NCBI GenBank assembly: GCA_009738435.1
Contig: CP046522.1
Coordinates: 2,697,249-2,761,248, forward strand
Reading direction: 5' to 3'
Source: Clostridium bovifaecis
Lineage (GTDB): Bacteria > Bacillota > Clostridia > Clostridiales > Clostridiaceae
Length of the DNA: 64,000 nt
Shown here: positions 9,942 through 17,934 of the stretch, piece by piece
Numbering within the stretch: the first letter of the stretch is position 1
Layout: every line of letters starts with the position of its first letter
The notes under the pieces: generated by a model
Databases searched by the model: none
Seen by the model: only the letters and a program-made list of their open reading frames with translations
Told to the model about the DNA's origin: nothing
Translations under genes and position numbers: made by a program

Positions 9942-10901
9942 CTAATCTGTAGAATATAGTATTTTTCTATAAGGTAGATTAGAATGGGTTTCTTCTAGTC
10001 TATGAATATCATAATATTCTTCCTTAACATAGTTCTCAATATCACTTGATCCGCCAGGATTGAAGATTATAATATCTACTCCCATAGAATTCATAAACAT
10101 AAGAGTTATAGCATCAGCAAAAGTTAAGTTTTTTCCCTTATTATTATTGTAGACAAGTATCTTAGGAACTTTTAATGGATAATCAAAGCCTTTCAAAAGC
10201 TTTAAGAGTTCCTCATTTAGATTCGTTAAGACTGCAAATATAGAAATTTTCATTGCTTTTTCGTCTCTTGATTCTTTATCTATGAAGCTTAGAAAAAAAT
10301 CAATTATCCTATTAATCAACGAAAGTCTTAAGTTAACCTTATAAGTCTTATACTTCCAAAATGGAGGTAATTTGCAGAATTCTATAATTTTATCTGCTAT
10401 GGCTTCTTGGAGGGTCGGATTGAGCTTCTTATATCTCCAATATTCTGAAGTCAATAACTTTTCTTTATCAATTTCTCCTTTTACATTTAACATTCTTGAG
10501 TAAATCTTATTAACGTCCTTAGGAAACTTTTGCTTATATAGTGGGAACCTTTTGAAAAATAGCGTATTTTCTTCTTCTACTAATGAAGATATTTGCTCCC
10601 TATACAACTTTATATCCTGATGAACTCCACTAACTTTCGCAAATATATTAGGTACGATTACCTCTCCTCTTCCTATTTGCCACCCTGGTCTTATCATCGC
10701 TTCTTGCTTTCCCCATAAAACTATTTCTTCATATGTTGTCTTTAATGTATCTGCATGGACTTTGTGATCAGCAAATTGCCATGGCTTATAACAGCCAGAT
10801 GCCTCATCGTGTAATATCTCCATTAACTCTTCGTTTATTTTAAAAGCTTGAGTTTCCGTTCTTTTTTTCCCTTGAGTTTCTTCTTTGTTAAAGTTGGACA
10901 T
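9942..10901 (-). CDS. YceG-like protein (tellurium-resistance-associated 'biosynthetic module' family), short form
   Basis: A 319-residue soluble protein starting at ATG 10901 (AAAGGTGG about 11 bases upstream; the ATG at 10916 is too close to that site). The C-terminal part, with KILVYNNNKGKNLTFADAI, MNSMGVDIIIFNPGGSSDIE, resembles the C terminus of the YceG family, which in Bacillus lies in a stress operon with TerD-type genes. Full-length relatives are roughly 500 residues, so this copy is shorter. None of the usual Ter or XpaC neighbours is present. The assignment is from remembered family pattern and is tentative; no catalytic motif can be named. Confidence 0.45.
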   Translation of the reverse strand: MSNFNKEETQGKKRTETQAFKINEELMEILHDEASGCYKPWQFADHKVHADTLKTTYEEIVLWGKQEAMIRPGWQIGRGEVIVPNIFAKVSGVHQDIKLYREQISSLVEEENTLFFKRFPLYKQKFPKDVNKIYSRMLNVKGEIDKEKLLTSEYWRYKKLNPTLQEAIADKIIEFCKLPPFWKYKTYKVNLRLSLINRIIDFFLSFIDKESRDEKAMKISIFAVLTNLNEELLKLLKGFDYPLKVPKILVYNNNKGKNLTFADAITLMFMNSMGVDIIIFNPGGSSDIENYVKEEYYDIHRLEETHSNLPYRKILYSTD

Positions 10902-11025
10902 TAAAGTACCATCCACCTTTCTATTATTGCTTATACATTTTTAGTATAAAACTTAATACATCTTTATACTAGTTTATTCATCTTTCTAATAAATTGAACT
11001 AATATTACTTTACAATAATATTAGA

Positions 11026-11053
11026 AAACCAGCAAGATATTTTGCTGGTTTAT
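11026..11053 (-). terminator. Rho-independent terminator
   Basis: Stem AAACCAGCAA / TTGCTGGTTT with a 6-base loop, immediately after (and overlapping) the stop of the small gene at 11050; on the reverse strand followed by TTCTAATATT, a weak U-tract. Confidence 0.6.
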
Positions 11054-11322
11054 TTTAGTATATAAGTATCTTCTACTGTGGTCACATAATGATCTATTCC
11101 TTGTCTTACCATAGCTATAATTATTGGTGCTCCTTCCTCATTTACATATGTTCTATAGCCTTGCAATTCATCTTTATCTAACGCCTCATCTCTAGCTACA
11201 ATTACTTCTGAACCTCCATTATATTGATATCCCTTATAAGCATTTATTATTTTTTCCTTTAATTTATCTTCCGGACAATCTATTTCTTTAATGACAGCAG
11301 CCACATCTTCAATTTTTATCAT
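11050..11322 (-). CDS. Small conserved-looking hypothetical protein
   Basis: A 90-residue, acidic, soluble protein with a strong AGGAGG site before ATG 11322 and its own terminator, so it is probably a real gene. It has no membrane segment, no cysteine cluster beyond one Cys, and no motif I recognise. The last third (GAPIIIAMVRQGIDHYVTTVEDTYIL) looks like a compact beta-rich fold. No functional context: its neighbours are a YceG-like gene and the RAYT locus. Confidence 0.65.
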   Translation of the reverse strand: MIKIEDVAAVIKEIDCPEDKLKEKIINAYKGYQYNGGSEVIVARDEALDKDELQGYRTYVNEEGAPIIIAMVRQGIDHYVTTVEDTYILK

Positions 11323-11395
11323 TATTTCTTCCTCCTACTCCTACTAGCTTATCTTCATATGCTGCTTATAGTATTTGCTAATTTGCTTTTTTTAT

Positions 11396-11442
11396 GGGGT
11401 CAGGACACAATTTTTCTTTATTAAAAATTGTGTCCTGACCTT
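11396..11442. repeat. RAYT-type palindrome, full copy 3 (left flank of RAYT gene)
   Basis: Arms GGTCAGGACACAATTTTT (11398-11415) and its exact complement (11423-11440), loop 7 bases. The outer two bases of the right arm are TT instead of CC, still able to pair as G-U in RNA. It lies about 130 bases before the RAYT start. Confidence 0.9.
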
Positions 11443-11573
11443 TTTTATGTTTAACTATAAACATTTACGTCAATAATTTAAGAAACTAATTAAATTTAAT
11501 TCCTAATCTTAGCGATCTTAGAATTAAGCTAGCTTAAACTATAATAAAAGTGAAACAGGAAGGATATATACTT

Positions 11574-12519
11574 ATGTCAAGGCCACTTAGATTCGCACAA
11601 TATGATCCATATGGAACATATCACATAATGAATAGAGGAAGTAGCGATACTATAATCCTAAAGTATGATACTGACAAAGACAAGTTTCTAAATATAATAA
11701 AAAAAGCTCAAGCACTCTTTAACTTTACCTTATATTCTTATTGCTTAATGGATACTCATTTTCACCTTCTTATTTACTCAAACGGAGCAAATATAAGTGA
11801 TTATATGAAATATATCCAACAATGCTTTGCATGCTATTATAATAGAACTCACAAAAGGCACGGCCATGTATTTGCTGACAGATTTAAAAGTGTGCGTGCT
11901 ATTGATAAACCTAATTCTATTACTGCTTCTTCCGAGTTAAATATTTCAGCCTATATTCATAGTAATCCAAAAGATATTCCAGGATATGAGGGGAGAATGG
12001 AACAATATAAATATTGCAGCTTTGGGATATACATGGGTCTTAGAAAAGATAAATTAAATATATTGAATACAGATTATATTATCTGTCTTTAATAGTTCTG
12101 ATAAAGGGATAGCAAAGTATAAGTATATGCAATTTGTATACAAATTGCATAATATGGACATAAAAGAAGAAACTGAATTTAAAAGTGAGCCATGGAACTA
12201 TAAACCAAATAAGAGCATGTTAGTTTCCGGTTTTACCCCTGAGCAAGTTTTTGAGTTTGTTGCTAAATATATAGGTCAAGAGGGAATTCCTTATGTAAAG
12301 TACAATAGACAAAACTTAAATTATAAGGCTATATGCATTATACTAATGCGATCAATATGTGGCTTTAGTTTAAATGATATATGCTCAATCTTAGGCAATG
12401 TAACAGCATCTAATGTCTGGCAATTATGTGAAATTGGACTCAATATCATAACTAAGAACTATAAAAATATAGTTCTTGACTTTATTAACTATACTAGAGC
12501 TGTAACTCCAAGCACATAA
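11574..12519 (+). pseudogene. REP-associated tyrosine transposase (RAYT, Y1_Tnp family), frameshifted
   Basis: The frame from ATG 11574 (AAGGA upstream) gives a Y1 transposase-like protein: MSRPLRFAQYDPYGTYHIMN at the start, YCLMDTHFHLLIYS containing the HUH motif (HFH), and a following catalytic-Tyr region QQCFACYYNRTHKRHGHVF. It stops at 12092, but the same protein continues in another frame (from about 12080 to 12519) with the usual C-terminal domain including a helix-turn-helix-like GFSLNDICSILG. A one- or two-base indel near 12075-12090 explains the break. RAYTs cut and join single-stranded DNA at palindromes, and this one is flanked by palindromes on both sides. The copy is broken unless the frameshift is an error or is read through. 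Confidence 0.85.
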
Positions 12520-12743
12520 CGGTAATTCACTTACTTTATCTAGTTAAATTTATTTTTATAATTGACTTCGATTATTTTCATATTTTACCACATTATTTTT
12601 ATGGTAATTTGTAGTACAAGCTCTCAAAACATATATATTTTAAACTATTATTTTATTGCTTTATATATAACTTAAGTTTAGATTTAAACTTGAACATCAT
12701 AAAATTAGGACTATAAAACAGAAAGCAGGAAAAACAGGAAAAC

Positions 12744-12795
12744 AGGGACAGGACACAATTTTTCTGATTTAAAGAAAAAATTGTGTCCTGTCCCT
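12744..12795. repeat. RAYT-type palindrome, full copy 4, compensated variant (right flank of RAYT gene)
   Basis: Arms GGGACAGGACACAATTTTT (12745-12763) and complement (12776-12794), loop 12 bases. Compared with the other copies, the T in GGTCAGG is A, and the opposite arm changed A to T, so base pairing is kept. Confidence 0.9.
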
Positions 12796-12840
12796 ACCTA
12801 GTACCTAGAGTAGAGAACTGCAGCTATAATTAGAGGTAAA

Positions 12841-12855
12841 TAATAATAATTATCA
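12841..12855. promoter_or_regulatory. Fur/PerR-like box
   Basis: The 15 bases TAATAATAATTATCA read TGATAATTATTATTA on the other strand, one mismatch from the 7-1-7 Fur box TGATAATNATTATCA and close to the PerR box. It lies just before the -35 element of the peroxide-detoxification operon, a position suited to metal- or peroxide-responsive control. AT-rich DNA makes chance matches easier. Confidence 0.55.
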
Positions 12856-12862
12856 TTTGATA

Positions 12863-12891
12863 TTGACTTGCGACAAAAATTATTATATAAT
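12863..12891 (+). promoter_or_regulatory. SigA promoter of the trxB-like/glutaredoxin/peroxiredoxin operon
   Basis: TTGACT (12863-12868), 17-base spacer, TATAAT (12886-12891): near-consensus vegetative promoter. The first gene starts at 13171, which leaves a leader of about 270 bases. Confidence 0.75.
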
Positions 12892-12899
12892 AATACCAA

Positions 12900-13170
12900 T
12901 CAATACCACTTACATAAATTTAATCTACAAATACATAAGGTAAAAATAACATTTTAATATTATTCTTGCCTTTCAATACTTTAATATCAGAGTATTATTG
13001 ATTCCTATTTGAGTTATTATAAATTTGAATAGTAATTAAAATTTGATAGATTATTAATGTAAATGCTTAGGCAATTTCCCTGCTTAACATTAATAATCTC
13101 AATAAATGCTTATAAATCGTCTAGATAAAAAACTAGATTAAGTGATTGAAAAAGGAAGTTGGTGTTAAAT
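12900..13170 (+). other. Long structured leader of the peroxide operon
   Basis: Gene-free leader of about 270 bases. It includes a 13-base inverted repeat AGATTATTAATGT (13048-13060) / ACATTAATAATCT (13087-13099) whose loop contains the pair TGCTTAGGCA...TGCTTA. I do not recognise a known riboswitch. Confidence 0.4.
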
Positions 13171-14106
13171 ATGAGTAAACAAGTAGAAGTTCTTGATCTA
13201 GTTATTATTGGATCTGGTCCAGCAGGTCTAACTGCTTCTATATATGCAACAAGGTCAAAGTTAAATAGTATAGTTTTAGAAAATGAAGTAGTTGGTGGTC
13301 AAATTATTGGAACTTATACTATAGAGAACTATCCTGGATTTGTAACTATTGGGGGAGCAGAACTAGCAGAGAGAATGCATAATCATGCAGTAGAGCTTGG
13401 CGGAAGGATTGATGAATTTGATCCTATTGTATCTGTAAAGCTATCTGATGAAGAAAAAATAATTGAAACTCAAAATAAAATATATAAACCTAAAGCAGCC
13501 ATAATTGCTGCGGGTTCTCAGGCTAGAAAACTCCCAATTCCAGAAGAAGCTAAGTTTCATGGAAAAGGAATTCACTATTGTGAATTATGTGATGCAGCGA
13601 TGTATGAAGGTAAAGATGTTATAGCAGTTGGTGGTGGCAATTCAGCTCTTGAGGGCATAATGTTTTTAGCTAAATATGCTAAAAGTATTACCGTAGTCCA
13701 TCAATTTGACAATTTCCAAGGAAATAAAACTAATCAAGATGAAGTATTAAATAATCCCAAGGTAAAAGTTATATGGAATAGCGAAATTCGACATGCTATA
13801 GGAGAAGATAAATTAGAATCTGTATCTATAGAAAATATAAAAACAAAGGAAGTTTCTCAAATAAAAACTGATGGAATCTTTGTGTTTATAGGCAGAATAC
13901 CTGCAACTGAACTATTTAAAGATTCTATAGTTCTAAATCAATGGGGATATATACCAACAGATGAAAACATGAAAACTAATGTAAAAGGTGTATATGCAGC
14001 TGGAGATATCAGAGATAAAATGTTTAGACAAATAACTACTGCTACAGCAGATGGTACAATAGCAGCTTTAATGGCTGAAAGATTTATTACAAAAAAGGAG
14101 GATTAA
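13171..14106 (+). CDS. trxB: Thioredoxin reductase-like flavoprotein (NADH-dependent/ferredoxin-type, clostridial)
   Basis: A 311-residue flavoprotein of the thioredoxin reductase fold: FAD-binding GSGPAG (residues 14-19), redox pair CELC (C137, C140), second nucleotide-binding loop GGGNSA, and the FAD motif YAAGDIRD near the end. The NADPH-specific HRR...R sequence that normally follows the GGG loop is replaced by HQFDNFQ, so NADPH use is doubtful. It heads an operon with a glutaredoxin-like protein and a peroxiredoxin, the same trio as the Clostridium pasteurianum Cp34/Cp9/Cp20 system, in which the reductase uses NADH. A ferredoxin-dependent relative is also known in clostridia. Start ATG 13171 is preferred to GTG 13162, which is too close to AAAGGAAG. 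Confidence 0.88.
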   Translation: MSKQVEVLDLVIIGSGPAGLTASIYATRSKLNSIVLENEVVGGQIIGTYTIENYPGFVTIGGAELAERMHNHAVELGGRIDEFDPIVSVKLSDEEKIIETQNKIYKPKAAIIAAGSQARKLPIPEEAKFHGKGIHYCELCDAAMYEGKDVIAVGGGNSALEGIMFLAKYAKSITVVHQFDNFQGNKTNQDEVLNNPKVKVIWNSEIRHAIGEDKLESVSIENIKTKEVSQIKTDGIFVFIGRIPATELFKDSIVLNQWGYIPTDENMKTNVKGVYAAGDIRDKMFRQITTATADGTIAALMAERFITKKED

Positions 14107-14111
14107 TTATT

Positions 14112-14348
14112 ATGATAAAAGTATATTCAACTCCAACTTGTCCATGGTGTAGAAAAGCAAAATCTTATTTACAATCTAAGAATGTACCTTTTGAAGATAT
14201 AAATGTTGCAACAGATTTGAGAGGTAGAGAGGAGATGTTTAACATTTCTGGTCAATCTGGAGTACCAGTGCTTGACTTATGTGGAAATGTAGTTCTTGGG
14301 TTTGATCAACAGGCCATAGATGATGCCCTTACAACTTGTAAGCAATAA
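14112..14348 (+). CDS. Glutaredoxin-like (NrdH/Cp9-type) protein
   Basis: A 78-residue thioredoxin-fold protein with the active-site motif CPWC (C10, C13), the cis-Pro region SGVPVL and a GFD near the C terminus. It starts 5 bases after the reductase stop; its AGGAGG site lies inside the end of that gene, so the two are translated together. By position it is the electron carrier between the flavoprotein and the peroxiredoxin. It contains two extra cysteines (C57-like in LDLCG and C76-like in TTCKQ). Confidence 0.88.
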   Translation: MIKVYSTPTCPWCRKAKSYLQSKNVPFEDINVATDLRGREEMFNISGQSGVPVLDLCGNVVLGFDQQAIDDALTTCKQ

Positions 14349-14395
14349 AAATAGAAAAACTTTAGATAATAATAGATGACTTAGGAGGAACTAAG

Positions 14396-14923
14396 ATGGA
14401 AAGATTAGTAGGAACAAAGGCTCCAGAATTCAAAATGAAAGCTGTTACTGGAGATGGAAAAGATTTTATACAGGTAAATTTAGATGATTATAAAGGAAAA
14501 TGGTTAGTAATGTTCTTTTATCCTCTTGATTTTACCTTTGTATGCCCAACAGAAATAACAGGATTTAGCGCAAAGTATGAAGATTTTAAAAAAGAAGGCG
14601 CAGAAATACTTGCTGTAAGTTGTGACAGCGAATATTCTCATCAAGCTTGGATAAATCAACCAGAGGGATTAGGACAAATAAAATTCCCTATAGCTTCTGA
14701 TAAAACTGGTGAAGTTGCAGAAAAATATGGTATCTATATGAAGGAAGACGGAATTTCTCTAAGAGGTTTATTTATAATTGATCCTGATGGAAATGTTAAA
14801 TATTCAGTAATACACGATTTAAACGTTGGCAGAAGTGTTGAGGAGACTCTTAGAGTTCTAAAAGCTTTTAAAACTGGTGGCTTGTGTGCAATAAATTGGT
14901 CTGAAGGAGACCCTAACCTATAA
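14396..14923 (+). CDS. Peroxiredoxin (2-Cys, Prx1/AhpC type)
   Basis: A 175-residue 2-Cys peroxiredoxin. The peroxidatic cysteine is C50 in DFTFVCPTEI and the resolving cysteine is C164 in GGLCAINW; the conserved Arg follows in SLRGLFIIDP. It reduces hydrogen peroxide and alkyl hydroperoxides in the cytoplasm and is itself re-reduced by the glutaredoxin-like protein encoded just upstream. It is the last gene of the operon and is followed by a strong terminator. AGGAGG precedes ATG 14396. Confidence 0.93.
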   Translation: MERLVGTKAPEFKMKAVTGDGKDFIQVNLDDYKGKWLVMFFYPLDFTFVCPTEITGFSAKYEDFKKEGAEILAVSCDSEYSHQAWINQPEGLGQIKFPIASDKTGEVAEKYGIYMKEDGISLRGLFIIDPDGNVKYSVIHDLNVGRSVEETLRVLKAFKTGGLCAINWSEGDPNL

Positions 14924-14942
14924 AATTAAACTAGTAAACTTG

Positions 14943-14986
14943 GTGACTGTACTTTTAAAATAGAAAGTACAGTCACTATTTATTTA
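14943..14986 (+). terminator. Rho-independent terminator of the peroxide operon
   Basis: Stem GTGACTGTACTTT / AAAGTACAGTCAC followed by TATTTATTT. Confidence 0.85.
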
Positions 14987-15031
14987 AGCTTAATTAATCA
15001 TTCCTATTTAATTACTTACTATAATAGCCAT

Positions 15032-15051
15032 AAAAATTGTGTCCTGACCCC
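15032..15051 (-). repeat. RAYT-type repeat, solo right arm
   Basis: AAAAATTGTGTCCTGACCCC, exact right arm without its partner. Confidence 0.8.
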
Positions 15052-15127
15052 AACTTTATAAGAAAAAGCCTATGCATTGCACAGGTTTTTTGATCAAATA
15101 GAAATAAAATATTAATAAACGTTAGTT

Positions 15128-15358
15128 TTAAAAGATTGGCATATTATCTAGATTATCATTTTCATTTCCATTTGGATTGCTTCTTAAATATTCTCTTCCA
15201 TTTTTAGCTTTACCAACATTTACTCCTTCAAAAACTCCATCTCTTGCCATCATAACAGCTTCATCTATTGAATATACATTTCCATTATCGCTCATAACAT
15301 CAGTAATATCCCCTTGAGAATTCTTTTTAACCTTAATTATTTTAGCTTTATCACTTAT
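15128..15358 (-). CDS. DUF3892 family small protein (ATA start)
   Basis: A 76-residue frame matching DUF3892: an N-terminal strand IIKVKKNSQGDITDVMSDNG, then YSIDEAVMMARDGVFEGV, then VGKAKNGREYLRSNPNG. It has no ATG, GTG or TTG at the expected beginning: the reading frame opens after TAA with GGA GGG ATA AAC ATA AGT, and the ATA at 15358 lies 6 bases after GGAGGG, an ideal distance. The first in-frame ATG would remove about 24 conserved residues. Standard ORF callers miss it. The function of the family is unknown. Confidence 0.75.
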   Translation of the reverse strand: MSDKAKIIKVKKNSQGDITDVMSDNGNVYSIDEAVMMARDGVFEGVNVGKAKNGREYLRSNPNGNENDNLDNMPIF

Positions 15359-15417
15359 GTTTATCCCTCCTTATATAATTAGTATCCTAAGTAATAAAGA
15401 TAATATATATTAAATTA

Positions 15418-15618
15418 TTACTTATAAAATCTTTCTTTAGTAATTTCATAAAGATTATTTTTATTAACTTTTTTATCTACATAACTTTGAAATATAACTA
15501 TCATATTATTCATCTTTTCCTCGCACTCTTTATATAAAATCTTTGTCTTCGGGTCTTTAGTTTCCGTGTGATATATAGCAAAATCAGCACTAAGTTTTTG
15601 TAATTTTGCAAGTATCAT
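15418..15618 (-). CDS. DUF1657-like small protein (YetF-associated)
   Basis: A 66-residue helical protein (ILAKLQKLSADFAIYHTETK, then ..KEC..KM.N.I) with the length and helix pattern of DUF1657 proteins, which accompany YetF membrane proteins in sporulation-linked loci. ATG 15618 gives family-like length, but its nearest ribosome-like site (AGGAGA) is more than 20 bases upstream; a longer in-frame version would overlap yetF by 44 bases. Start uncertain. It is the last gene of a three-gene set with the YetF protein and another DUF1657 protein. Confidence 0.55.
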   Translation of the reverse strand: MILAKLQKLSADFAIYHTETKDPKTKILYKECEEKMNNMIVIFQSYVDKKVNKNNLYEITKERFYK

Positions 15619-15658
15619 CTGATTTGATAAATTTTCATCTCTCCTATTTTCATTATCA

Positions 15659-16342
15659 TCATAAAAGTCTATATATATTTCCAGAAGTATCAACTTGAGC
15701 ATACATTACTTTGGATAAATCGTAGATTTCTTGTTCAGCCAGCTTAGCCATAATCCAAGATCTAGTGAGTCCTTTTTCTCTTAGTCTATTTTCAATGATT
15801 CGTCCTTCTTCAATCACCATATCAGGAAGTCCCATATATTGAGTTTGAATATTCATATCTGATGGTGTAACAGGCTGCTTATTAGATTTAAGTAATACAC
15901 TCACCTGGCCATCTGGCTCTAATAATGCAAATTCAACATCAGCCAATCTAAAAGCATTTTTTTCTCTTAGTTTAATCATTAAGTCATCCATATTTAATCT
16001 TGTTTTTAATAAAGCCTTTTCCATGACCTTCCCATTTTTTATTAAAATTGTAGCAGATCCATCTACTATTCTTCTAAATGTAACACTTTTCAAGCTTATG
16101 TATGATAGTATTATTTGGAATATAGCAAACACTACTAATGAAGGTAAAATGCTCAAAAAAGATTGTGTTCTATCTAGTGCTAAATTAGCTGTAATGCTGC
16201 CAATGGTAATTCCAACTGTATAATCGAAAAAAGACATCTGTGAAATTTCTCTTTTTCCCATAATTCTAGTTAAAGCAAACAAAACAAGATATGCAAAAAT
16301 AGCCCTCATGATAATATTTGTAGAAGCAAGTATAGTTATCAA
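15659..16342 (-). CDS. YetF/DUF421 family membrane protein
   Basis: A 227-residue protein with three N-terminal membrane helices (residues ~5-80) and two cytosolic YetF-type subdomains (VMEKALLKTRLNMDDLM, VEFALLEPDGQVSVLLKS, ARQ-like RSWIMAKLAEQEI). The TTG start at 16342 overlaps the TGA of the preceding gene (TTGA), indicating translational coupling. In Bacilli and clostridia these proteins occur with DUF1657 and SpoVA genes and are linked to the spore membrane; the exact role here is inferred from that association only. Confidence 0.8.
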   Translation of the reverse strand: MITILASTNIIMRAIFAYLVLFALTRIMGKREISQMSFFDYTVGITIGSITANLALDRTQSFLSILPSLVVFAIFQIILSYISLKSVTFRRIVDGSATILIKNGKVMEKALLKTRLNMDDLMIKLREKNAFRLADVEFALLEPDGQVSVLLKSNKQPVTPSDMNIQTQYMGLPDMVIEEGRIIENRLREKGLTRSWIMAKLAEQEIYDLSKVMYAQVDTSGNIYRLL

Positions 16343-16545
16343 TCCCTTCTGTATCGTAGCTTTTTTTCTTCAATATAATTTAATCTATCTTTAACTTTTA
16401 TTAATATTTCTTCAGCATCCTTTAATAATCCCTGGAACATTTGTTTATCGGCTGAATCTTGACTCTCCATATAAGATATCTTAAAATCCGCGAGTACACC
16501 CTCTAATGTAGATATTGTATTCTTGAGATTTTTAGAAGCTGCCAT
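16339..16545 (-). CDS. DUF1657 family protein
   Basis: A 68-residue, two-helix protein (MAASKNLKNTISTLEGVLAD, then ...QMFQGLLKDAEEILIKVKDRL) preceded by AAAAGGAGATGG. Length and pattern fit DUF1657. It is co-transcribed and coupled with the downstream YetF gene. Confidence 0.65.
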   Translation of the reverse strand: MAASKNLKNTISTLEGVLADFKISYMESQDSADKQMFQGLLKDAEEILIKVKDRLNYIEEKKLRYRRD

Positions 16546-16751
16546 TTTCCCATCTCCTTTTTATAACTCCATTTATGCTTAGTATTACACCTTTTCATTT
16601 TCTTTACTCCTTTTTTCCGCACTGTCCTGCACATCTTTATCATTTTTTCTACTTTATACTTTTTATTATGAAATTTACGTTTTCTCATATATACTAAGAG
16701 CTTTTAGCATATTAATAGAATTAGTAAAATAGAAATTAAGGAGGACCAAGA

Positions 16752-17822
16752 TTGAACTTTTATAAAAGCTCTATACTAAAACCCTATCTTACAACTCATA
16801 CCTTAGCTCCTGAGAATCAAGAAACCCCTATACATCATATTAAAAGATGGGTAACTCCTAGAAAATACGTATATAGAAGAAATCATTTTTCTTATCCAAC
16901 ACTAACTCCAAACTTCTTTTTATTGTCTGTAGAAGGTAAAGTTAAGCATCCTCTTATTTTTAATTTTAATACTTTATTATCTATGCCCTCCACAACCGCA
17001 GCTATGGTTCTTGAATGCTCTGGAAATAAACGATCATATTTTGACCCAAAAGTATATGGGGAACAATGGAAAGATGGTGCCATAAGCCAAGGAATATGGA
17101 AAGGCGTTCCTCTTCGACATCTTCTTACCCTAGCTGGACTAGAGTCTTCAGTAAAAGAAGTGGTATTTGAAGGTCATGATTATGGTCCAAGAACTGATCT
17201 AGAAGGTATCTTTTCCTATGCTAGAAGTCTACCTTTAGACAAAGCCCTTCATCCCGATACCCTGATTGCCTATGAATTAAATGGAAAGCCTATTCCTTTT
17301 AAGCACGGTTACCCTCTGCGCCTTATAGTTCCTCAGTGGTATGGAATGGCCTCTGTTAAATGGCTCAAAAGAATTACAGTTATAGATCACGAGTTTAGGG
17401 GTCCATTCCAAGCAATAGATTATGTATATTATCCACATAAGGAGGATAATTCAGAAAAGAGACCTGTTACCAACATACATGTAAATTCAACTATTCAACA
17501 ACCTATGCCCTATCAACTCTTGGATACTGGAACTCATAAGATATCAGGAATTGCATATAGTGGAGAAGGTAAAATTCAAGAAGTTAAATTAAGTTTTGAT
17601 GGCGGCAAGACTTGGGATAGTGCAAATCTTAAAGAACCTTATAATAGTCCATATTCATGGACCTTCTGGGATTACACTTGGAAAGTAAACGAAAAGGGTG
17701 AATATATAATTATGTCTAGAGCGAAGGATTCTAAGGGAAATATTCAACCCCTTAAGGCAGAATGGAATAGAAGAGGATATGGATATAACGCAATTTACGC
17801 CATAAAGGTAAAGGTAGAGTAA
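16752..17822 (+). CDS. Sulfite oxidase-like molybdopterin oxidoreductase
   Basis: A 356-residue protein with the sulfite-oxidase catalytic fold: an N-terminal Mo-cofactor domain with the metal-binding cysteine C89 in LECSGNKRS, the YGPRTDLEG and HGYPLRLIVPQWYG motifs, and a C-terminal Ig-like dimerisation domain (ISGIAYSGEGKIQEVKLSFDGG). No Tat or Sec signal is visible, so it may be cytosolic, which is uncommon for the family. Start is TTG 16752, with AAGGAGGACC 6 bases upstream. Electron partner and substrate are unknown; no heme domain or molybdopterin biosynthesis gene adjoins. Confidence 0.85.
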   Translation: MNFYKSSILKPYLTTHTLAPENQETPIHHIKRWVTPRKYVYRRNHFSYPTLTPNFFLLSVEGKVKHPLIFNFNTLLSMPSTTAAMVLECSGNKRSYFDPKVYGEQWKDGAISQGIWKGVPLRHLLTLAGLESSVKEVVFEGHDYGPRTDLEGIFSYARSLPLDKALHPDTLIAYELNGKPIPFKHGYPLRLIVPQWYGMASVKWLKRITVIDHEFRGPFQAIDYVYYPHKEDNSEKRPVTNIHVNSTIQQPMPYQLLDTGTHKISGIAYSGEGKIQEVKLSFDGGKTWDSANLKEPYNSPYSWTFWDYTWKVNEKGEYIIMSRAKDSKGNIQPLKAEWNRRGYGYNAIYAIKVKVE

Positions 17823-17864
17823 AATTTGTGTCCTGACCCCATTCCATTCTGACCCCATTCCATT
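17822..17864 (-). repeat. RAYT-type repeat, solo right arm with a 16-bp tandem duplication
   Basis: AAATTTGTGTCCTGACCCC begins at the stop codon of the oxidoreductase gene and its end is duplicated: CTGACCCCATTCCATT occurs twice head to tail (17833-17848 and 17849-17864). Confidence 0.85.
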
Positions 17865-17934
17865 GAAGTTAGAATTTATGTTTTGAATTTAGAAGCTAGT
17901 ATGTTAAATTGATATAAATTATGAGTTATAAAAT

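Noticed and set aside
16503..16688. Lys-rich reverse ORF before the DUF1657 gene
   Set aside because: Overlaps the DUF1657 start in another frame and has no ribosome site or family resemblance.
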